Positions 16,301-24,431 are shown, counted from the stretch's first letter. The stretch is DNA of 50,856 nucleotides from Selenomonadaceae bacterium (GCA_017518105.1 JAFWWC010000041.1:1-50856), one strand, 5' to 3'. Made by a program: numbers and translations. The notes: a model not told the origin generated them from the letters alone.

Positions 16301-17869
16301 GCAACGGGCATTCGTCAGGATTCGGCAGGCGTTGCCGTCCGTGGGAGATTCTTTAAGCCAGCGGAGATTTTTATTGCGGGCGGAACTTTTCTGCTTTCCG
16401 TCGACGTGGCGAGCCTCTACGGAGAGAATATCCTTCCTGTGTTCGGCAAGGGCATTGAACACGGCGCAAACGGTTTTGGAGTCGGCAATCTTCGAGCAAA
16501 AAGCAACGGCGGTATGCATGGGCGCGGGGTCGAGTTCTAGGAAGTCTTCAGCCCCGATAATCATCTGTTTAGCCAGCGCATTTATACAGCCATTGATTTT
16601 AGCCTTGTCGTCGTCGGTCTTATCGGCGGAGGTCTTTTGATTGACGGTGAGCACGATGACTTTGTAATCAGAGAGGAGATTTTTATCGACGGCGTCGCCG
16701 AAATTGAGCCGATAAAATTCTTTGCCGTAAGTCGCTTCGTCGTCCATGCTCCAAATCGTGATGTCATTGACGGCGGCTTTAGTCTTTGCTTCGGAAGTGT
16801 AAAGGCGGGGCGTTGCCGTCATGTACAGACGCTTGCGGGCTTTGATGAAGTCTTCGTCGTGGACGGCAGTAAATTGGGTTGCCTTGTCCTTGGAAGAACC
16901 GGTCGTGCGGTGCGCCTCGTCACAGATGATTAGGTCGAATTCAACCTTAGCGGCGGCAACTTTATCGAGTGATTGATACGTCGAGAAAATAACGGACATG
17001 CAATCGCCGCTGAAGTTCTCAAGGCGTTTAAGAATTTCAGCGGGCTTGGTCGTGGCAGGCAAGGGCAGGTTGACGCTTTTAATCTCGTCGGCGTCTTTGG
17101 AAACGGTATCATCGGAGCAAACGCAAATGTAATTGAACGGCTCCTCGGCAAAGGTCGCCCACTCATGGAGGATTTGACTTAGCAAAGAAATGCTCGGCAC
17201 GAGGAAAAGGATTTTACCCTTAGGCGCGAGGGTCTCGGCGATTTTCAGCGACGTGTAAGTTTTGCCAGTTCCGCAAGCCATGATTAACTTGCCGCGGTCG
17301 TGATTCTGGAAGTGAGCTTTTGCGGCGTCGATAGCGTTTAGCTGATGTTCTTTAGGCTCGCGGGCGTCTTTGACTGCTTCCTTGCCGAAAATGCCCGCGT
17401 CGAGTTTTTCCCAGTCAACAGGAGCCGTGCGCAATTCTTCCAAACCGATTCGGGCGACTTCCGGCGATTGATTCTGCAGAGTTATCTCGGCGTTGTCAGT
17501 CAGGTTATCTGAAGTTGAAATCCATAGCCGCGCCGAAAAATTTTTATCGCCGTCGAAAGTCTTCGAGCTGGTGGCAAGGAAGGTATCGACGGCGGCTTTA
17601 TCGATTAGCGACGTTTCAGCGTAGAATTTACATTGCACAGCCCAGAAATCGCCGCCGCCAGTCTTAGCGACAATATCGATACCCAAATCGACGGTGCCGA
17701 GTTCGTCACGGAAAGGAAATTCATTCCAAAGCCACACCTCGGAGAATTTCCCGCGATAAGCTGGATAGGTCAACAAGAAATTTTTCATGAGCCGCTCGAA
17801 CTTTGCGCCTTTATCACGCTCCGAAATATTTTCGTCGTGATATTTGATTAAAAGTTCGTCAATCGTCAT
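13301..17869 (-). CDS. Type ISP (LlaGI-like) restriction-modification enzyme
   Basis: A 1522-residue single-polypeptide restriction enzyme. Order of domains: Mrr-like PD-(D/E)xK nuclease (D65 in DLGIDIVAK, then Q79-C-K81), superfamily 2 translocase with GTGKT at 200-204, DEAH 317-320, TAT 351-353 and QAVGRVMRK, a coupler, then a gamma-type adenine methyltransferase with DAFAGTGTF near 845 and NPPY near 960, and a C-terminal target-recognition region. In LlaGI/LlaBIII the enzyme methylates one strand of its site and translocates along phage DNA to cut it. All listed motifs look intact. Start MTIDELLIKY matches relatives; a start 12 codons upstream is possible. It stands alone, flanked by a terminator and the toxin-like locus, consistent with a defence insertion. 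Confidence 0.9.
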   Translation of the reverse strand: MTIDELLIKYHDENISERDKGAKFERLMKNFLLTYPAYRGKFSEVWLWNEFPFRDELGTVDLGIDIVAKTGGGDFWAVQCKFYAETSLIDKAAVDTFLATSSKTFDGDKNFSARLWISTSDNLTDNAEITLQNQSPEVARIGLEELRTAPVDWEKLDAGIFGKEAVKDAREPKEHQLNAIDAAKAHFQNHDRGKLIMACGTGKTYTSLKIAETLAPKGKILFLVPSISLLSQILHEWATFAEEPFNYICVCSDDTVSKDADEIKSVNLPLPATTKPAEILKRLENFSGDCMSVIFSTYQSLDKVAAAKVEFDLIICDEAHRTTGSSKDKATQFTAVHDEDFIKARKRLYMTATPRLYTSEAKTKAAVNDITIWSMDDEATYGKEFYRLNFGDAVDKNLLSDYKVIVLTVNQKTSADKTDDDKAKINGCINALAKQMIIGAEDFLELDPAPMHTAVAFCSKIADSKTVCAVFNALAEHRKDILSVEARHVDGKQKSSARNKNLRWLKESPTDGNACRILTNARCLSEGVDVPSLDAVIFTSSKKSRVEIVQAVGRVMRKASGKKYGYIIIPVVVPLEKNPEEVLSASSAYNVIWEILNALRAHDRRVDIFIEEIKLNKKSDHISIPRVVGNDEPIQIELNFGEWQDFLYARMVERVGNRRYWEQWAKDIAQIAERHINRIKELTKTDSKVRREFDIFIQSLSSNLNAEIGTDTAIEMLAHHLIARPVFEALFEGYSFVKNNPVSKSLEKILAAIDTQDTEADAEQLQKFYQSVRERCQVAHSAEDKQKTIIELYEKFFKVATPKTVERLGIVYTPVEVVDFILRSVDAVLKKNFNRTLSDKNVHILDAFAGTGTFITRLIQSGLIRPRDLLRKYFRELHANEIVLLAYYIAAVNIENAFHDACDETYQQFPGICLTDTFRAAEQDELAKGQIIPESFRDPIEINSARVKRQQRTRIEIIVGNPPYSVGQRSANDNNQNDYYPKLESRIAATYAAKTDATNKNALYDSYIKAFRWASDRITEGIIGFVTNAGWIDGAAMDGLRKCFAEEFAEIYVFNLRGNQRTQGETSRREGGKIFGSGSRAPIAITILVKAPHEGDAKIFYRDIGDYLSREDKLNILKLAGNVFGDGFRLITPNERGDWINQRGNLFDTFISLHEPKIIIYENFFMTRSRGLETGRDAWIYNFSRSELEKNIQTTIDYYNTHESTEIDTKKFVWTSSAVANKNRGLEIEFDAANIVEAMYRPLCKTNLYSGEGLIHRRRIINEFFPTGREENLLICVSGIGGEKELSTIITDKIIDLNALHSGTQCFPLYWYEEARQGTLYGFGDDLERRDGISDWILNEARKRYGANVSKEDIFYYVYGFLHLPSYRERFANELKKSLPRITLSDKFWELSRAGRELADIHLNYERQPAPEGVEVIGGGDYRVNKLRLSKDKTILTYNDHITIKNIPPRSFDYVVNGRSPLEWIIDRYQVKTDSASGIINDPNDWSLEHDNPRYIFDLILSSITVSLKTLEIVENLPSVEF

Positions 17870-17908
17870 GTAATCACCGCCCAAAAGTTTTTTACATTGT
17901 ATCATACG

Positions 17909-17937
17909 AAAAAGACCCCGTCGATTGACGGAGCCTT
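17909..17937 (-). terminator. Hairpin upstream of the restriction gene
   Basis: AAGGCTCCGTC pairs with GACGGGGTCTT over eleven positions (two G-U) with an AATC loop, then five T on the reverse strand. It would shield the restriction gene from upstream transcription. Confidence 0.65.
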
Positions 17938-18086
17938 TGTTGATTTATTTTCTCGCGCTACAAAGTTTTTTACTTGCTTGAGTGAGAGGTTGAAACGCAA
18001 AGCTATTTTACTGTTTGGACAAACCTTTTCTTTCGGCTCGAATATTTTTTTGCCAACCGACTAACTTTTATGTATGTTCTTGTCAT

Positions 18087-18136
18087 AAAAAAACTTCTGA
18101 AGTAGTTTCTTTATTCTACCACAGAAGGCTTTTTTT
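18087..18136. terminator. Bidirectional terminator downstream of the TPR lipoprotein
   Basis: ACTTCTG...GTAG pairs with CTAC...CAGAAG around an AT loop, with T runs of seven on both strands. On the reverse strand it ends the TPR lipoprotein gene. Confidence 0.75.
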
Positions 18137-18182
18137 CTGTCTTTATTTTTGGGTTATGTCCACGTAGCCGAGGCTTTTTGAT

Positions 18183-18743
18183 TCACTGGGAAAGGGATTT
18201 CAGATTGTCTTTAGCGTCTTTATTGTTCGGGTCAAGCTCCAAAGCTTTCTTGAAGTCGGCGGTTGCCTTATCTTGGTCGCCTTTAGCCATGTAAGCTGCG
18301 CCGCGATTGTTATAAGCCTGTGCATAAGCCGAATCGAGTTCGATAGCCTTGTTGAAATCGGCGAGTGCTTTATCAATTTCTCCTTTTCCGCCGTAAGCCA
18401 TGCCGCGATTGTTGTAACCTTCCGCGTAATTCGGGTCGAGCTTAATTGTTTGGGCGAAATCTTTTATCGCGTTGTCAAAATCTTGTTTTTGGCTGTAAGC
18501 GATGCCGCGACCGTTGTAAGCGTAAATATTATCGTCATCAAGCTCAAGAGCCTCGGTATAATTCTTAATAGCGTCGTCGAACTTGCCGGCGTCAAGATTT
18601 TTATCGCCCTTGTCGATTAAGTCTTGAGTGTTGCTCGTCGAGACTGAAACCGAGCTTTCCGAGTGAAATGACGATTCTGTAGAGCAACCAGCAAAATTTG
18701 CCGCCATAATGATACACATGATACCTAACAAAAGCTTTTTCAT
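18183..18743 (-). CDS. TPR-repeat lipoprotein
   Basis: A 186-residue exported lipoprotein: signal peptide MKKLLLGIMCIIMAANFAGC with cysteine at 20 as the lipid anchor, a serine-rich linker (about 21-40), then four tetratricopeptide repeats from about 41 to 180, each with the YNNRGxAY and AxxDFxKAxELDP pattern. TPR stacks bind other proteins; the partner is unknown. The start has AAGGAGG upstream. A terminator follows the gene, so it appears to be the last gene of its unit or monocistronic. Confidence 0.88.
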   Translation of the reverse strand: MKKLLLGIMCIIMAANFAGCSTESSFHSESSVSVSTSNTQDLIDKGDKNLDAGKFDDAIKNYTEALELDDDNIYAYNGRGIAYSQKQDFDNAIKDFAQTIKLDPNYAEGYNNRGMAYGGKGEIDKALADFNKAIELDSAYAQAYNNRGAAYMAKGDQDKATADFKKALELDPNNKDAKDNLKSLSQ

Positions 18744-18872
18744 GATTTTGACCTCCTTATTGTTCCTGTATAAGTTCTTTCTGCCTTTTATACGTTAGAA
18801 GGTCGCGTTCGTTACACGTTTTACAAAATTTTTTAAACTATTGTTGTGAAGCATCAAATGAATCAGAATCGC

Positions 18873-19998
18873 TCAAAGAAGATTTTTCAACTCGTCAGGG
18901 TCGGTAAGCCAATCTTCAAGTTTCGGATTATTTGTCGGCTCCCATAAAATTTGTCGAGACTTTTCTCCGCACCAATGACACATTTCAACATCGCCACTAA
19001 GCATTGGAAATAATAAAGAAAAATTTGGCGAGTAAATATCGATTCCCGTTGCTCTAGGATAATTTTTAATGTTAAACTTTTCGGCAATTCTGTAACTCAG
19101 TGCGTCAATTGGACACTTATAAATTTTGCCGTCACGCATAAAGCGACAATTAGAAGATGCACAATTTTTCTGACTGTCCTTTGGATTATTTTCTGAATGC
19201 AATGTTAAAAATACGGTAAATTTATCTGTAATTCTGCCTCCAAGACCAGTAAATACGATTTTATTTGAGTGAAGAATTTCTTTTATTTTATCGATAATTT
19301 TTAATGTCGGAGCATAGGGAGACATGTAAACAATACAATTATTCTCGCGAATAGCATCGAGAATTTGTTGTGAAAGAGAGGGAATAAGCAAACCGTTTGT
19401 TACGATTATTAATTCAGTTTTCGGCAAGTACTCACGAGAAATTTTTATATTTGTCGAGATTATTTAAGAGCAAAGGTTCTCCACCAAGTAGACGAAATCT
19501 TAGAATATCGCTCTTTGATGAAAGAATTCGAATATCTCTCCGAAAAGTTTCCAGAGGATAAATTTCCTTGCGGTTAAAAAGTACTGAAAAATGAGTACAA
19601 CCTTTACAGTTAAGATTACAAGAGTCGATAAGATTCGTCTCAAGATAGGTAATAAAAGTTTTATCCATCTCAAGCCAATATATTGGAGAAGGCAAAGATT
19701 GTCCAGTAAAAAGTCCAACATTCGGAATCTCATGGAATTTGAAAAAGGTGATAAGATTACTGTTTATAAGAGCACCGCGACTATTTGCAAAAATCAAACC
19801 GTCGAGTTTGCCTGCATCCACAAGCCTTTTAAATTCGAAGAAAGTTATCGGCTGAAGATTATCGAAAAGATCAATTCTCGCTGAATCATTTGTAAAATCC
19901 TTGATAAAGAATTTGAACTCAATCCCTGAGTTTTTCAATTTCCTTTGAATTTGGTTTTGAGAAGCAAATTGTAGCGAACCGCAAATTGCAACTTCCAT
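18873..19998 (-). pseudogene. Radical SAM protein split by a frameshift
   Basis: Two adjacent frames form one protein. The first (19998-19432) has a 110-residue non-SAM N-terminal part, then the cluster motif CNLNCKGC (C-x3-C-x2-C) and LLGGEPLLLNNLDKY. It stops after KNFS. The second frame (to 18873), read from before its first possible start, gives IKISREYLPKTELIIVTNG, exactly what should follow GGEPLL in this family, and ends with extra cysteines (CASSNCRF, KCPIDAL, MCHWCGE) like a SPASM-type C-terminus. One missing base near 19441-19455 in an A/T-rich tract restores the frame. It could be a real mutation or a sequencing error. Start at 19998 has GGAGGG. Substrate unknown. Confidence 0.8.
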
Positions 19999-20010
19999 AA
20001 AATATCCCTC

Positions 20011-20730
20011 CTATAAAATTTTCGACAAGAATAATTTGGTGCGTTCCTCTTTTGGGTTATCGAAGACTTCTTTAGGCTTGCCTTGCTCGACAATGTAGCC
20101 GCCGTCGACAAAAAGTAATCTCGTGCCGACTTCGCGGGCAAATCCCATTTCGTGAGTTACGATAATCATAGTCATGCCACTTTCGGCGAGGCGTTGCATA
20201 ACGTCGAGGACTTCGCCGACCATTTCGGGGTCGAGTGCGCTAGTTGGCTCGTCGAAGAGCATAACTTTAGGATTCATAGCTAAGGCGCGGGCGATGGCGA
20301 CTCTTTGTTGCTGACCGCCGCTTAATTGATTCGGGTAAGCGTCAAACTTGTCGCCCAAGCCCACGCGGTCTAATAAATCCTGTGCAGTCTGTTCAGCGCG
20401 GGACTTTTCCATTTTGCGAACCTTGATTGGCGCGAGCGTGATGTTATCAAGAACAGTCATGTGCGGGAAGAGATTAAAGCGTTGAAAGACCATGCCGACT
20501 TCCTCGCGGACTTTGTTAATATTAGCGTCGCTATCGAGTGGGATACCGTCAACGGTAATCGTTCCGCCGGTCGGCTCCTCAAGAAAGTTTATGCACCTTA
20601 AAAGCGTCGACTTGCCCGAACCACTCGGACCGATGATAACGACGACTTCGCCTTCAGCAACGTGCAAATCAATCCCCTTTAGGACGTGCAGGTCGCCGAA
20701 CGACTTCTTTAAGCCTTTAATGTCAATCAT
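20011..20730 (-). CDS. glnQ: Polar amino-acid ABC transporter ATPase (GlnQ/HisP type)
   Basis: A 239-residue ATP-binding subunit that powers amino-acid import at the inner membrane. Walker [11 protein letters not shown]-loop [16 protein letters not shown], signature [16 protein letters not shown], Walker [15 protein letters not shown], and the switch histidine in [10 protein letters not shown] are intact, and the length is typical of GlnQ. No permease or binding protein gene is adjacent on either side, which is unusual; the partner genes are outside the window. It begins 12 bases after the rod-protein gene. Confidence 0.88.
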   Translation of the reverse strand: MIDIKGLKKSFGDLHVLKGIDLHVAEGEVVVIIGPSGSGKSTLLRCINFLEEPTGGTITVDGIPLDSDANINKVREEVGMVFQRFNLFPHMTVLDNITLAPIKVRKMEKSRAEQTAQDLLDRVGLGDKFDAYPNQLSGGQQQRVAIARALAMNPKVMLFDEPTSALDPEMVGEVLDVMQRLAESGMTMIIVTHEMGFAREVGTRLLFVDGGYIVEQGKPKEVFDNPKEERTKLFLSKIL

Positions 20731-20742
20731 AATGCCTTACCT

Positions 20743-21747
20743 TTAACCGTTGAGACTGCCGATAGAATTAACCGACTTCTCAAGCATACTGTCCTGCGTC
20801 ATGACTGCTTTGGAGTTCGCCTCGTACAGTCTTTGGTTGTGAATCAGTTCGACCATCTCATAGACAATCGAGGTGTTCGACTTCTCAAGCGAACCTTGAA
20901 TCAATTCGCCCGACGCCGGACGCGGTTGCATATCGGGATTCATCAGCCGCGGTCGCATGTCCGGATTGACGCCCGCTATCGGAGGGGGATTGCCTTCATT
21001 GTCGTTGACGAGGTAATAAAGATTGTCGCCCTGCTTCTGTGAGGCAAGACGATTGCCGAACTCCACGAACTGAATTTGCGCGAGCGGCTGTTGATTATTC
21101 ATATTGCCGATTGCTATCCAACGATTAGTCACAGGGTCAAGGCGCAATTCCTGCCCAGGCACAGTGACGATACCATTAGCCGTGACGACGACCCTTGAAT
21201 CAGAGACGTTGTTTGGAATGCGAATCGGATTGCCCGCCGTGTCGAGGAGGTTATAGCCGCGAATATCTTGCAGGTAGCCTTGACTGTTCTTGAAGAAAGC
21301 CCCGTTTCGAGAGTAGCGGACGCCATTGGGAGTTTGAAGAGCAAAGAAGCCGTCGCCGACAATCGCCAAGTCGTAAGTGTTGCCCGTGGACTCAAGTGCG
21401 CCCTGTTGATAGTCAACGGCAATCTCGTCAATGTAATCGCCTAAGCCGAGCTGCCCGATACTCGGAACGTTGAACGGGTCGGCAGTGAAGCCTTTAATCT
21501 GCGTGATGTCTTCTTTGGAGGTTCCAAGCTCCGCCAGCGTGTTAAAGGGTGCGCCGTCCACGCCGAGCACGCCGCCGTTGTCAAAGTCGTTGACGCGCCG
21601 AATCAGCATGTTATGAAACTCCTTATGAACGGCAATATCTTTCTTGTAACCAGTCGTCGCGGCGTTGGCTAGGTTCGTCGCGATAACGTCCGTTCGCTTA
21701 GCCTCGGTTATCATGCCAGTTGCCGCTGTGTAAAGTCCGCGCCACAT
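20743..21747 (-). CDS. Flagellar basal-body rod protein, FlgF/FlgG type
   Basis: A 334-residue component of the flagellar rod or hook junction, exported by the flagellar type III system. The N-terminus MWRGLYTAATGMITEAKRTD with ATNLANAATTGYKKD, the central GDGFFALQTPNGVRYSRNGAF, and the C-terminus YEMVELIHNQRLYEANSKAVMT are the conserved family blocks that form the rod coiled coil. It is longer than E. coli FlgF or FlgG, and which of the two cannot be decided from this alone. The start at 21747 has GGGAGAG upstream. It lies away from any flagellar cluster in this window. Confidence 0.88.
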   Translation of the reverse strand: MWRGLYTAATGMITEAKRTDVIATNLANAATTGYKKDIAVHKEFHNMLIRRVNDFDNGGVLGVDGAPFNTLAELGTSKEDITQIKGFTADPFNVPSIGQLGLGDYIDEIAVDYQQGALESTGNTYDLAIVGDGFFALQTPNGVRYSRNGAFFKNSQGYLQDIRGYNLLDTAGNPIRIPNNVSDSRVVVTANGIVTVPGQELRLDPVTNRWIAIGNMNNQQPLAQIQFVEFGNRLASQKQGDNLYYLVNDNEGNPPPIAGVNPDMRPRLMNPDMQPRPASGELIQGSLEKSNTSIVYEMVELIHNQRLYEANSKAVMTQDSMLEKSVNSIGSLNG

Positions 21748-21769
21748 TTTATTATCACTCTCCCATTGT

Positions 21770-22282
21770 TTAGTTTGCCTCGACGCCGCCAACTTTAGTA
21801 TAAATCATGCCGTTCTTGCCGCGTGTGGAGGACATAATCGAAACAGATTTTACTTCCATTACACCTTTAGGCGGGTTCTTCAGCAGTTCTTCCATACTTC
21901 CGTTAAATTCTGCTCTGCGCACTAAGGTTATATGTGGAGAAAATCTTTTTCTGTCGTATGGAATGGAATTTTCCGCCAAGGCTCTGCGCAGTCGTCGAAC
22001 ATAATTTGACAAAGCATTGTTTTCAAGAATTCCCGCCCAATAAATATCTCTGAAAGTCCCAACGCCATCAAGAGCTATGGAAAATGGAGCTAAGGAAACA
22101 GAATTCATAGCTTCTAAGACTGCGTTTGGATTACCGTATTCTCCGATAAATGCCAAAGTCAAATGCAGATTCTGAACGGGCGTGAAGTTACCGCGTACCC
22201 CTAAAGCTTTCCATTCCGATTGTAAATTCGTCAGTGCTTGCAAAATTTCTTCGTCGAATTCTATCGCTATAAAGAGTCTCAT
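21770..22282 (-). CDS. thpR: RNA 2',3'-cyclic phosphodiesterase (2'-5' RNA ligase family)
   Basis: A 170-residue 2H-phosphoesterase with both catalytic HxTx motifs, HLTLAFIG (near residue 40) and HITLVRR (near 119). Family members open 2',3'-cyclic phosphate RNA ends; ligase activity is known in vitro, but the role in the cell is unclear. MRLFIAIEFDEEI is the usual N-terminus. AAGGGA precedes the start, and a perfect TATAAT lies close upstream without a good -35. First gene of the leftward group with the rod protein. Confidence 0.88.
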   Translation of the reverse strand: MRLFIAIEFDEEILQALTNLQSEWKALGVRGNFTPVQNLHLTLAFIGEYGNPNAVLEAMNSVSLAPFSIALDGVGTFRDIYWAGILENNALSNYVRRLRRALAENSIPYDRKRFSPHITLVRRAEFNGSMEELLKNPPKGVMEVKSVSIMSSTRGKNGMIYTKVGGVEAN

Positions 22283-22336
22283 CGTATCATTCCCTTGCGA
22301 TTATAATTAAATCACCCTGCGCAGGATTTTAAAGCT

Positions 22337-22365
22337 TTGCAAAGAATTTTTCAAGGAAATATTTT
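22337..22365 (+). promoter_or_regulatory. Promoter of the pyrF operon
   Basis: TTGCAA (22337-22342), 17-base spacer, TATTTT (22360-22365), just before the GGGAGG ribosome site of pyrF. The start would be very close to the ribosome site, leaving no room for an attenuator leader. Confidence 0.5.
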
Positions 22366-22379
22366 CGGGAGGTATCAAC

Positions 22380-23084
22380 ATGGCTGACGAACGATTGATA
22401 GTTGCGTTGGACGTGCACACGTTCGACGACGTTAAAAAACTTGTCGGCGAGCTTAGGGACAGCGTGAGCTTTTACAAAGTCGGCATGGAACTTTTTTATT
22501 CGGTGGGAGCGGGCGTCGTCGAGTGGCTCAAGTCTCAAGATAAAAAAGTTTTCCTTGACCTCAAGCTCCACGACATACCCAACACGGTGGCGGGCGGCTT
22601 GTGTTCGCTTATGGGGTTGGGGGCGGACATCTTGAATATTCACGCGTCGGGCGGCTTTACCATGATGAAGACTGCGGCGGAGGCTCTGCACAAAGAATCG
22701 GAACGGCTCGGCGTCGAACGTCCAAAGCTAATCGCGATAACCGTCTTGACGAGTATCAATCAAGCGGAATGGTGCGGCGCGTTGAAAATCTCTGAACAGG
22801 TCGTCGAGTTCGCAAGGCAAGCAAAGGCGGCTGGTCTCGACGGTGTAGTAGCGTCGCCGCAAGAGGCAAGATTGATTCGCGAGGCGTGCGGAGAAAATTT
22901 TTTAATCGTGACACCGGGCATAAGACCTGCGGGAGCCGACATCAACGACCAACAACGAATTTCCACGCCGACAATCGCCCTTCGGAACGGCGCGACGCAT
23001 TTGGTAATCGGGCGTCCAATTCGGGCGGCGAAGAGTCCACGCGAGGCGGCTTTAAAGATTTTGGCTGAAATTGACGGGCTATAG
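22380..23084 (+). CDS. pyrF: Orotidine-5'-phosphate decarboxylase
   Basis: Last step of UMP synthesis. At 234 residues it is the standard length of the group with the motif VFLDLKLHDIPNTVAG (catalytic Asp-x-Lys-x2-Asp), LIVALDV at the start, VVASPQEARLIRE, TPGIRP, and the phosphate-binding LVIGRPIRAA. The ATG has GGGAGG nine bases upstream. The homing-endonuclease frame starts three bases after its stop and is followed by pyrE, so the three are one transcription unit. Confidence 0.95.
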   Translation: MADERLIVALDVHTFDDVKKLVGELRDSVSFYKVGMELFYSVGAGVVEWLKSQDKKVFLDLKLHDIPNTVAGGLCSLMGLGADILNIHASGGFTMMKTAAEALHKESERLGVERPKLIAITVLTSINQAEWCGALKISEQVVEFARQAKAAGLDGVVASPQEARLIREACGENFLIVTPGIRPAGADINDQQRISTPTIALRNGATHLVIGRPIRAAKSPREAALKILAEIDGL

Positions 23085-23087
23085 AAT

Positions 23088-24431
23088 ATGGACAAATCTT
23101 GGGAAGCTAGCGGCGTTTATATGCTGACCTGCCGTGTCAATGGCAAACGATATATCGGAAAGTCCGTAAATATCAAACGGCGATTGAATGAGCATAGACG
23201 CGGAAAAAGTTACTCGACAATAATCGGCAAAGCCATTGCAAAATATGGCTGGGATGCCTTCGACAAAACTGTATTGGAATTTTGCCCCACCGAAGAGCTT
23301 GACGAAAAAGAAATTTACTATATCGCCAAACTCAAGCCGGAATATAATTTGGCTAAGGGCGGCGGCGGTCGTAAAGGATATGTGCCTCTAAGCGCAATAA
23401 AAAAATTACAAAAGCCGATAATTTGCATTGACACTGGCGAAATCTTCGACTCGGTAAAAAGTGCCGCTACAAAAGTTGGCGTTACTGATGTGTGTATTTC
23501 TCGTGTTTTAAACGGTAGAGGGAAAACGGCGGGCGGTTATCGCTGGGACTATCTGAATCCCGAAGATAAAATCTCTGAAGAAACCAGCAAAAACATGGGG
23601 AAAGCTAATCGCGGCAGAAAGCAAAGTGCTGAAGAAGTAGAAAAACGTGCGGCTCAATTAAGAGGGAAAAAGTGTGAGAATTATAATAGCTACAAGAAAG
23701 TAATTTGTGTGGAAACGGGAAGAATTTTTGCTTCGGTTAAAGTCGCCGCAGAAACCGTCGGAATTACTCCGGGTTTCTTGTCAAATGTTCTGTGCGGAAG
23801 AGCAAAGACGGCATGCGGCTACCATTGGAAATTTGCTAAGGAGGTTTTTTACATGACTGAAAATGAGGTTTACGACTTGTTGGTTGAGACGGGCGCAATT
23901 ATGACTGGGCATTTCGCTTTATCAAGCGGGCTCCACTCTCCGCACTATGTCGAGAAATTCCGCGTGCTGGAACACCCTTCCTATACTGCAAAACTCTGTC
24001 GCGCAATCGCTGAACATTTCAAGGACGCGCAGATTGAGACGGTCGTTGGTCCCGCGACGGGCGGAATTATCCTTGCACATGAAACCGCAATGTCTCTTGG
24101 TACGCGGGCAATCTTTACTGAACGCGTCGATGGCGTGATGACTTTCCGTCGCGGCTTTACTCTTCATGAGGGCGAACGCGTCCTAATCGTTGAAGATGTT
24201 GTGACGACTGGCGGCTCAGTCCGTGAGGTTATCGACGTGGTTAAAGCCTTCGGAGGCGTGCCCGTGGCGGTGAGTATGCTAGTTGACAGGTCGGGCGGCA
24301 AGGCTACCTTCGGGGACGTGCCGAGCTTCGCGCTGTTGCACATGAACGTTGAGACTTACAAGCCCGAAGATTGTCCGCTGTGCAAGGAGAATGTCCCGCT
24401 GACTAAACGCGGCTCCACGGGCAAAAAGTAA
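23088..24431 (+). CDS. GIY-YIG homing endonuclease with NUMOD repeats, open in frame into pyrE
   Basis: Residues 1-95 are a GIY-YIG nuclease: G9-V-Y, Y22-I-G, arginines in IKRRLNEHRR, the likely catalytic E75 (EIYYI) and N87. Residues 109-156 and about 203-251 are NUMOD1-type DNA-binding repeats (VICVETGRIFASVKVAAETV, with GGYRW/CGYHW endings). Between them, SEETSKNMGKANRGRKQSAE matches NUMOD3. This is a mobile endonuclease of phage type that cuts an unoccupied site. No stop separates it from PyrE: residue 256 is the PyrE methionine, so the open frame is 447 residues. An internal AAGGAGG suggests PyrE is also made separately. There is no good ribosome site before the ATG at 23088, so translation is probably coupled to pyrF. 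Confidence 0.88.
   Translation: MDKSWEASGVYMLTCRVNGKRYIGKSVNIKRRLNEHRRGKSYSTIIGKAIAKYGWDAFDKTVLEFCPTEELDEKEIYYIAKLKPEYNLAKGGGGRKGYVPLSAIKKLQKPIICIDTGEIFDSVKSAATKVGVTDVCISRVLNGRGKTAGGYRWDYLNPEDKISEETSKNMGKANRGRKQSAEEVEKRAAQLRGKKCENYNSYKKVICVETGRIFASVKVAAETVGITPGFLSNVLCGRAKTACGYHWKFAKEVFYMTENEVYDLLVETGAIMTGHFALSSGLHSPHYVEKFRVLEHPSYTAKLCRAIAEHFKDAQIETVVGPATGGIILAHETAMSLGTRAIFTERVDGVMTFRRGFTLHEGERVLIVEDVVTTGGSVREVIDVVKAFGGVPVAVSMLVDRSGGKATFGDVPSFALLHMNVETYKPEDCPLCKENVPLTKRGSTGKK
23853..24431 (+). CDS. pyrE: Orotate phosphoribosyltransferase (internal start)
   Basis: Makes OMP from orotate and PRPP, the step before PyrF. Starting at the ATG at 23853 it has 192 residues, the normal length, with HFALSSGLHSPHYVEK, VVGPATGGIILA and the PRPP-binding motif RVLIVEDVVTTGGSVREVI. 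A strong AAGGAGG lies seven to eight bases before the ATG, inside the end of the endonuclease frame. A short C-terminal CPLCKENVP adds two cysteines. The recN ATG follows the stop directly. Confidence 0.92.
   Translation: MTENEVYDLLVETGAIMTGHFALSSGLHSPHYVEKFRVLEHPSYTAKLCRAIAEHFKDAQIETVVGPATGGIILAHETAMSLGTRAIFTERVDGVMTFRRGFTLHEGERVLIVEDVVTTGGSVREVIDVVKAFGGVPVAVSMLVDRSGGKATFGDVPSFALLHMNVETYKPEDCPLCKENVPLTKRGSTGKK

Larger units (their letters stand above)
17870..18182. other. Noncoding gap between the restriction gene and the TPR lipoprotein
   Basis: Holds two hairpins (17909-17937 and 18087-18136). In between I see only AT-rich sequence. A TATGAT/TACAAT element near 17889-17900 on the reverse strand could be a -10 for the restriction gene, but no fitting -35 is visible. 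Confidence 0.5.

Noticed and set aside
22315..22324. CCTGCGCAGG palindrome between thpR and pyrF as an operator
   Set aside because: A single ten-base palindrome, not located at a convincing promoter position for either gene.
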